Positions 38,085-41,891 of a DNA stretch of 41,891 nucleotides are shown here, piece after piece; positions within the stretch are counted from its first letter, which is position 1, and each line of letters opens with the position of its first letter. Below the pieces are notes generated by a model. The model was not told the origin of the DNA and searched no databases. It was given only the letters and a program-made list of their open reading frames with translations. Where the stretch lies: assembly GCA_902558815.1 (NCBI GenBank), contig CACEFF010000007.1, positions 1-41,891 on the forward strand. Reading direction: 5' to 3'. Made by a program: the position numbers and the translations under genes. The stretch comes from an uncultured Pelagibacteraceae bacterium. Its GTDB lineage: Bacteria; Pseudomonadota; Alphaproteobacteria; Pelagibacterales; Pelagibacteraceae.

Positions 38085-38493
38085 ATACCTAATTTTTCTT
38101 TTTTTTATAACTTTACCTTTTCAGAATTCAAATTCAGAAATAATCATTATGAGTTCTTGTGATGATAAACAAGATGAATTCTTAAAGAATGAATACATTC
38201 TAAATCTTAATGAATTAATGATGACTAGAAACTACGTTTATAAAGAAAAAACGTATCAAAAATATAGAATAACAGATTTAAGTGTTAAAAAATCTAATTC
38301 ATACGTAAGAAATATCTATGAAGAAGATGGAAAAATTTTTACTCACAAGCATGGTTATCCTCAATTTTATACTCAAATGTTTTTTGAAAAAGGAAAACAA
38401 GAAATATTTTTGAAAACAGTGCTCAATGATGAAGAGGGTATATCAAAAATTTCAACATGTAAAAAAATAGAAAAATTTAAAAAAGAAAGTTAA
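38071..38493 (+). CDS. Secreted protein of unknown function
   Basis: The 140-aa product starts MKKIKYLIFLFFITLPF, a clear signal peptide with likely cleavage near NSNSE at about 20-24. The mature part is polar, with two cysteines (in SSCDDK and STCKK) that could pair, and several Tyr/Lys-rich beta-like stretches. I do not recognise a family. I prefer the ATG at 38071, preceded by GAGAAGA, over a TTG four codons upstream. It overlaps the 57-aa gene and converges on the 41-aa ORF with a 4-bp overlap of stop codons. Export to the periplasm is a fair inference; function is not known. Confidence 0.78.
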   Translation: MKKIKYLIFLFFITLPFQNSNSEIIIMSSCDDKQDEFLKNEYILNLNELMMTRNYVYKEKTYQKYRITDLSVKKSNSYVRNIYEEDGKIFTHKHGYPQFYTQMFFEKGKQEIFLKTVLNDEEGISKISTCKKIEKFKKES

Positions 38494-38615
38494 TTTTTTT
38501 TTTTATTTTTTTTAAAATTTCTTCGTTTTGTTCCAAACTGACTGTTAGTAATATTGCTTCTGTGCTTAGCATAAGCTTGCTTTTGAGCTTGTTTCATTGC
38601 TCTCTTTGATGACAT
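38490..38615 (-). CDS. 41-aa strongly basic ORF
   Basis: ATG 38613-38615 to TAA 38490-38492 on the minus strand encodes 41 residues starting MSSKRAMKQAQKQAYAKHRS, rich in Lys, Arg and Gln and ending in a run of Lys and Asn. Its net charge suggests an RNA- or DNA-binding or ribosome-associated peptide, but this is inference. It begins 5 bp after the histidine phosphatase stop, in the same direction, and its tail overlaps the convergent 140-aa gene by 4 bp. No homologue is recognised. The poly-A coding tail could partly be low-complexity noise. Confidence 0.5.
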   Translation of the reverse strand: MSSKRAMKQAQKQAYAKHRSNITNSQFGTKRRNFKKNKKKN

Positions 38616-38620
38616 AATCT

Positions 38621-39178
38621 TTAATATTCTATTTCTATATTGCCAATTTTTTTAAATCTTATATTAGAAATTACAATTTCTCCAGAACTAGGGGAATAAT
38701 TAAGTGCTTCAGAAATTACCACATAATGTGTAACAAAAACCAAATTTTTATTACCATCCCATTCATTTATATATTTTTTAAGATTTTTAATTTGTTTTGT
38801 TCTATTTTTCGAAAATTTTTCACTAAAAAATGAATTGAGAAAATTATTTGTTTCAAATTTTTTAAATGCTATTTCCGCAGTTTCTTTACATCTACACCAT
38901 TCACTTGATATAACTTTATCAATTGGGATTAAATTTACTTTAAAATAATTTCCAATATTTTTGGCTTGTTCTCTGCCTTCTTCACTTAAATTTCTTTGTG
39001 TTGAGCAATCATTGATATCAAAATTATCTGGATCTCCCCCGCCAGGCGCATAAGCATGCCTTATAAAAATTAAATTACCGCCATTTTTTAGATTTTTTAA
39101 AACTTGAAATTCAGTATCTGCTTTAATTCCATTTGTTAAAATTAAAAATATAATTAAAATAAAGTTTAATAATCTCAT
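38621..39178 (-). CDS. Periplasmic histidine phosphatase family protein
   Basis: This 185-aa protein belongs to the phosphoglycerate-mutase-like histidine phosphatase superfamily. It has an N-terminal signal peptide (about 1-20), the catalytic RH motif with Arg40-His41 (FIRHAYAPGGGD), the phosphate pocket segment VISSEWCRCKETAEIAF with Arg96, and the second catalytic His151 in FVTHYVVI. The substrate cannot be named; exported members hydrolyse various phosphomonoesters. Its ATG is two bases from the divergent uracil-DNA glycosylase start, so its promoter must lie inside that gene. The 41-aa ORF follows 5 bp downstream. Confidence 0.9.
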   Translation of the reverse strand: MRLLNFILIIFLILTNGIKADTEFQVLKNLKNGGNLIFIRHAYAPGGGDPDNFDINDCSTQRNLSEEGREQAKNIGNYFKVNLIPIDKVISSEWCRCKETAEIAFKKFETNNFLNSFFSEKFSKNRTKQIKNLKKYINEWDGNKNLVFVTHYVVISEALNYSPSSGEIVISNIRFKKIGNIEIEY

Positions 39179-39180
39179 TA

Positions 39181-39861
39181 ATGAATATTAAATTTAAAAA
39201 ATTGAATAAAACAATAGTTAATTGTAAAAAATGTCCTCGATTAACTAATTTTATAAAAAAAATTTCAATTGAAAAAAGAAAACAAAATATAAATGAAAAA
39301 TATTGGGGAAAACCAGTTACTGGATTTGGTGATACAAAAGCTAGACTTATGATTATTGGTTTAGCTCCTGCTGCTCATGGAGGTACTAGAACGGGGAGGG
39401 CTTTTACAGGAGATAAATCTGGTGATTTTTTATTTAAAAGTCTTCATTCAGTAAAAATATCAAATCAAAACTTTTCTAAAAATGTCAATGATGGTTTAAA
39501 ATTAAAATCTACATATATAACTAATATGTTAAAATGTGTACCACCAGGTGATAAACCCATGAATAATGAGCTCACATCATGTTCAAATTATTTTGTAAAA
39601 GAACTTGATAACTTAAAACATCTAAGAGTGATTGTAACCCTTGGAAAAGTTGCTTTTGATAATTGTCTGAAGATATATAAGAAAAAATTTAGAATTAATC
39701 AAAAATTTTTTTTTAAACATAATAAAAAATATTTATTGCCTGATGGCAAAACTTTGCTAGCTTGTTATCATCCAAGTCCTAGAAATGTTAATACTAAAGT
39801 TATTACTTCTTTAATGATTAATCAGTTATTTCGAAAAGCAAAAAAAATTGCTAAGTTTTAA
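39181..39861 (+). CDS. Uracil-DNA glycosylase, family 5 (UDGb type)
   Basis: The enzyme excises uracil and some other deaminated bases to start base excision repair. The 226-aa product has the family 5 motif GLAPAAHGGTRTGRAFTGD at 60-78, where Ala replaces the catalytic Asp/Asn of other families, and HPSPRN at 197-202. Four cysteines in the positions expected for a [4Fe-4S] cluster (Cys15, Cys18, Cys119, Cys134) are present. It starts two bases from the phosphatase start on the other strand and overlaps the YbgC-like gene at its 3' end by 11 bp. Family 4 is less likely because of the GLAPAAHG motif. Confidence 0.93.
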   Translation: MNIKFKKLNKTIVNCKKCPRLTNFIKKISIEKRKQNINEKYWGKPVTGFGDTKARLMIIGLAPAAHGGTRTGRAFTGDKSGDFLFKSLHSVKISNQNFSKNVNDGLKLKSTYITNMLKCVPPGDKPMNNELTSCSNYFVKELDNLKHLRVIVTLGKVAFDNCLKIYKKKFRINQKFFFKHNKKYLLPDGKTLLACYHPSPRNVNTKVITSLMINQLFRKAKKIAKF

Positions 39862-40273
39862 TAGTGTCACAAAAATAAGGTTTAAATTTAGAATATATTT
39901 CATCTGGAATTTTTACAGGTTTGCTCTCTTTATTTATAAAAACTAAATGAACTTGTGCTTCTACAATAATTTCATTACCCTTAGAGATTACTTGATTCAT
40001 AAAAAAAGAAGTTTTGGTTATAGATTTTACGAAAGATCTTACGATCAATTCATCTTCTAAAAATGAGGGTTTTTTATATTCAATATTACAAGATTTGACA
40101 ATTATTAAAGCGTTAAATTTTTCTTGTATTTTTCTATTGCTAAATCCAATTGAAATTAAAGCCTCTGTTCTAGCTCTTTCTAAAAATTTCAAATAGTTTG
40201 CATAATACACAACTTTAGCAGCATCAGTGTCCTCATAATAAACTTTCAATTTATAAAAAAAATTTTCATGCAT
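39851..40273 (-). CDS. ybgC: YbgC-type acyl-CoA thioesterase
   Basis: This 140-aa hot-dog protein belongs to the 4-hydroxybenzoyl-CoA thioesterase group. The signature VYYEDTDAAKVVYYANYLKFLERARTEAL contains the catalytic Asp17 and the following helix. The common GG and His of this motif read AK and Tyr here, so substrate preference may differ. In many bacteria ybgC precedes tolQ-tolR-tolA-tolB; no tol genes are next to it here, so the link to the cell envelope rests on family only. It converges on the glycosylase gene with an 11-bp overlap. Confidence 0.9.
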   Translation of the reverse strand: MHENFFYKLKVYYEDTDAAKVVYYANYLKFLERARTEALISIGFSNRKIQEKFNALIIVKSCNIEYKKPSFLEDELIVRSFVKSITKTSFFMNQVISKGNEIIVEAQVHLVFINKESKPVKIPDEIYSKFKPYFCDTIKT

Positions 40274-40330
40274 AGTTTATTTATATCAAATAATTAATTA
40301 TTTCACAGAAACTAGGATATAAGTATCAAG

Positions 40331-40471
40331 ATGAATATTTTTATTATATGGCTTATGTTAGTCATAATTTGGAACTATGGATACCCTCAAGCAAGTCCTT
40401 TAGAAGATGTTGCTGTGGCAGTAATTTTATCTTTATTCAGTAATGTTTTAACGAAATATTTTAAAATCTAA
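40331..40471 (+). CDS. 46-aa single-helix microprotein
   Basis: ATG 40331 to TAA 40469-40471 encodes 46 residues: a hydrophobic start (MNIFIIWLMLVIIWN), the motif YGYPQASPLEDVAVAV, then a second hydrophobic stretch ending KYFKI. The patterned middle motif and hydrophobic ends argue for a real membrane-associated microprotein. I believe similar short ORFs occur in SAR11 genomes but cannot verify that here. Its stop is immediately followed, with no spacer, by the stop of the convergent DUF3047 gene. A TATAAG seven bases before the ATG could serve a leaderless transcript, without a good -35. Confidence 0.6.
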   Translation: MNIFIIWLMLVIIWNYGYPQASPLEDVAVAVILSLFSNVLTKYFKI

Positions 40472-41122
40472 TTATTCAGTAGAAAAATAGATATTTTGGT
40501 AATAGGCAATAGCTTTCATTTTTGAATTATCTGTATCAGACATTATAGCTAATCCATCTAGTTGATTAACATCTAAATCATGAAATTTTTTAAAGTCATC
40601 TTTGACATTTGCTTTAACTGTAAGCCACTGATTAAAATTGTTTTTGGTCGTTGCTAAAACATTATCTATAGATTTTTTTGTATATGGACTCGGCCAGTTT
40701 AACCCAACTTTACTATTACTTGAAAATACATAATTAATAGCTCTATTTGAAAGTGGTGTAGCACCTGTCTTCTTCACTACAAAGACCCTAGCAGCAAAAT
40801 CATGTCCTTTTTTTGTGTTCTCTTTAATTCCAACTAAATCTTTTTCAATTTTCCAAGTTATGTTGATAAATGGTGTTTTGTTTAAGTCAATTTTTACTTC
40901 TTTGCCTAATCCTGAGGCGGCATTATCAGCAATAGCTTTCAAAAAATTACCATTGTCATTTGTTCCAACGCTATAAATGGTTTTATTATCTGCTCCTCTT
41001 ACCTTTCTTATCTCTAATTCAGCAAGCTCCTCATTCGTAAATTCAAACACTTTTACTTCACCCGCTAACGTAAGAGAAATGATTGAAAGCCAAATAATGA
41101 AAAATTGAATTAAAATATTCAT
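40472..41122 (-). CDS. DUF3047 domain-containing secreted protein
   Basis: The 216-aa product has a signal peptide (about 1-20) and a single DUF3047 domain, recognised by ITWKIEKDLVG, GHDFAARVFVVKKTG, INYVFSSNSKVG, and the C-terminal GLAIMSDTDNSKMKAIAYYQNIYF. The family is exported and of unknown function, with a beta-sandwich-like character. It stands alone on the minus strand between two plus-strand microproteins; about 90 bp upstream separate it from the 36-aa ORF and must contain its promoter. No partner gene suggests a pathway. Confidence 0.88.
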   Translation of the reverse strand: MNILIQFFIIWLSIISLTLAGEVKVFEFTNEELAELEIRKVRGADNKTIYSVGTNDNGNFLKAIADNAASGLGKEVKIDLNKTPFINITWKIEKDLVGIKENTKKGHDFAARVFVVKKTGATPLSNRAINYVFSSNSKVGLNWPSPYTKKSIDNVLATTKNNFNQWLTVKANVKDDFKKFHDLDVNQLDGLAIMSDTDNSKMKAIAYYQNIYFSTE

Positions 41123-41208
41123 AAATTTTTTTTTAAAAAAGATCTTAATACATTATTTTGACAAGATTTAAACATTCAAAAATCAATATTTATTTTTATA
41201 TCATAATC

Positions 41209-41319
41209 GTGAAGACAATCTCAATTTTTATACTCTTAATTTACTGGTCGATTATGATTTTTGCACCTGTTATGTCTAATGATGTTAAACTAAGTAGGGC
41301 AAAAGTTAACAATACATAA
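41209..41319 (+). CDS. 36-aa possible microprotein
   Basis: A GTG at 41209 opens a 36-codon frame ending at TAA 41317-41319. Residues 4-22 are hydrophobic (SIFILLIYWSIMIFAPVMS) and a short basic end follows, like a signal peptide or a one-helix membrane peptide. It is the only content I can see in the 220 bp between the DUF3047 gene and the dehydrogenase. The non-ATG start and lack of a ribosome-binding site keep confidence low, and no family is recognised. Confidence 0.4.
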   Translation: MKTISIFILLIYWSIMIFAPVMSNDVKLSRAKVNNT

Positions 41320-41342
41320 ATAGTTGAGCAAAAACCTAAAAG

Positions 41343-41891
41343 TTAGTATGTTGATCGCCCCCCACTTATATCAAAGACAGCTGCTGTTGAAAAAGTGTTT
41401 TCCTCTGATGAAAGCCAACAAACTAATGAAGTGAACTCCTCAACCTCTAAAAATCTACCTCTTGGTACCTTTGAAAGCATTCTTTGGACATGTTCTTTAG
41501 TCATTTGATCTAAAATACGTGTTTTAGCACCAGCAGGTGTGACTGCATTGACTGCGATATTCTTATCAGCAAGCTCTTTACCAAGAGATTTTGTAAGACC
41601 TATAGACCCTGCTTTACCAACGCTATAGGCGCTTGCATTTGCATTACCATCTTTACCAGCAACTGAAGCAACATTTACTATTCTTCCGTAGTTATTCTTA
41701 ATCATATTTGGAACTATGGTTCTGCAGCAATTAAAGGTTCCCATTAAATTTATATTCACAACTTTTTTCCATATTTCAATATCATATTCCCATAAAGCAG
41801 CTGTAGGACCTGTTATGCCAGCATTGTTAATTAAAATGTCAATATTTGACTTTTTTGTAATATTGTTCACACAACTCTCAACCTCTTTATA
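41343..41891 (-). CDS. Short-chain dehydrogenase/reductase, partial
   Basis: The frame runs off the right edge: seven more codons (YKEVESC) are readable before a GTG at 41870 that is internal, so the N terminus with the GxxxGxG nucleotide loop lies outside. Visible are DILINNAG, the catalytic Ser in IVNVASVAGK and Tyr-x3-Lys in SAYSVGKAG, then NAVTPAG and a C-terminal FDISGGRSTY. These place it among FabG-like NAD(P)H-dependent oxidoreductases acting on small alcohols or ketones. The exact substrate is not clear; a sugar-acid or polyol dehydrogenase is as likely as 3-oxoacyl-ACP reductase. Confidence 0.92.
   Translation of the reverse strand, partial: YKEVESCVNNITKKSNIDILINNAGITGPTAALWEYDIEIWKKVVNINLMGTFNCCRTIVPNMIKNNYGRIVNVASVAGKDGNANASAYSVGKAGSIGLTKSLGKELADKNIAVNAVTPAGAKTRILDQMTKEHVQRMLSKVPRGRFLEVEEFTSLVCWLSSEENTFSTAAVFDISGGRSTY

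Noticed and set aside
38493..38520. Long T tract read as a rho-independent terminator
   Set aside because: No stable GC hairpin precedes the tract on the plus strand, and the same bases encode the Lys-rich tail of the 41-aa ORF on the minus strand.
1..41891. Mobile elements, CRISPR arrays or defence islands
   Set aside because: No transposase, integrase, spaced direct repeats, Cas-like or restriction genes were seen on either strand.

Overview
The window is a low-GC (about 30% by eye), very tightly packed stretch of a streamlined alphaproteobacterial chromosome. It is most likely from the SAR11 clade (Pelagibacterales). The reasons are the strongly A/T-biased codons and Lys/Asn/Ile-rich proteins, intergenic gaps of 0-20 bp with many ATGA, TAATG and 8-bp overlaps, and alphaproteobacterial gene order (rpsB-tsf-frr-uppS-cdsA-dxr-bamA-fabZ; dnaE-lolD-lolC-proS-DUF1467-rnj-coaX-birA-nuoN...A; lon-clpX-clpP-tig-tRNA-Leu). 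I see no insertion sequence, prophage, CRISPR array, integrase or toxin-antitoxin pair. This is core genome rather than an accessory island.

About 1-37580 is almost entirely on the minus strand and is described here in coordinate order. Positions 42-7453 hold a translation and envelope block. It is read from rpsB (S2) through tsf, frr, uppS, cdsA, dxr and bamA to fabZ. A promoter and a potentially pseudoknotted leader RNA precede rpsB. pyrH, rseP and lpxD/skp, usually found inside this cluster in relatives, are absent from it. Positions 7582-17413 hold dnaE, lolD, lolC/E, proS, a DUF1467 membrane protein, RNase J, CoaX and a minimal biotin ligase. proS is split by a one-base frame disruption at an A8 tract. 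Positions 17413-31270 are a complete 14-gene respiratory complex I operon, nuoA to nuoN, with no inserted genes. Two tRNA genes (Asp-GTC and Val-TAC) lie just upstream of nuoA. Positions 31614-37578 are the protein quality-control group lon, clpX, clpP and tig, headed by tRNA-Leu(TAG).

After 37600 the layout changes to short genes on both strands. On the plus strand are a DUF1289 protein, a 57-aa membrane protein and a secreted 140-aa unknown, forming a small overlapping operon. On the minus strand are a periplasmic histidine phosphatase and a 41-aa basic ORF. A family 5 uracil-DNA glycosylase (plus) starts 2 bp from the phosphatase. A YbgC-type thioesterase, a DUF3047 secreted protein and a partial short-chain dehydrogenase at the window edge follow on the minus strand. 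A 46-aa and a 36-aa ORF lie on the plus strand between them.

The main blocks cover making ribosome and elongation components, isoprenoid and phospholipid precursors, outer-membrane assembly, lipoprotein export, replication, aerobic energy conversion and proteolysis. I did not find a convincing new multi-gene system. The observations most worth checking are the proS frame break at a correctly phased slippery heptamer, the rpsB leader pseudoknot, the missing pyrH and rseP, a predicted leaderless promoter, and several microproteins.
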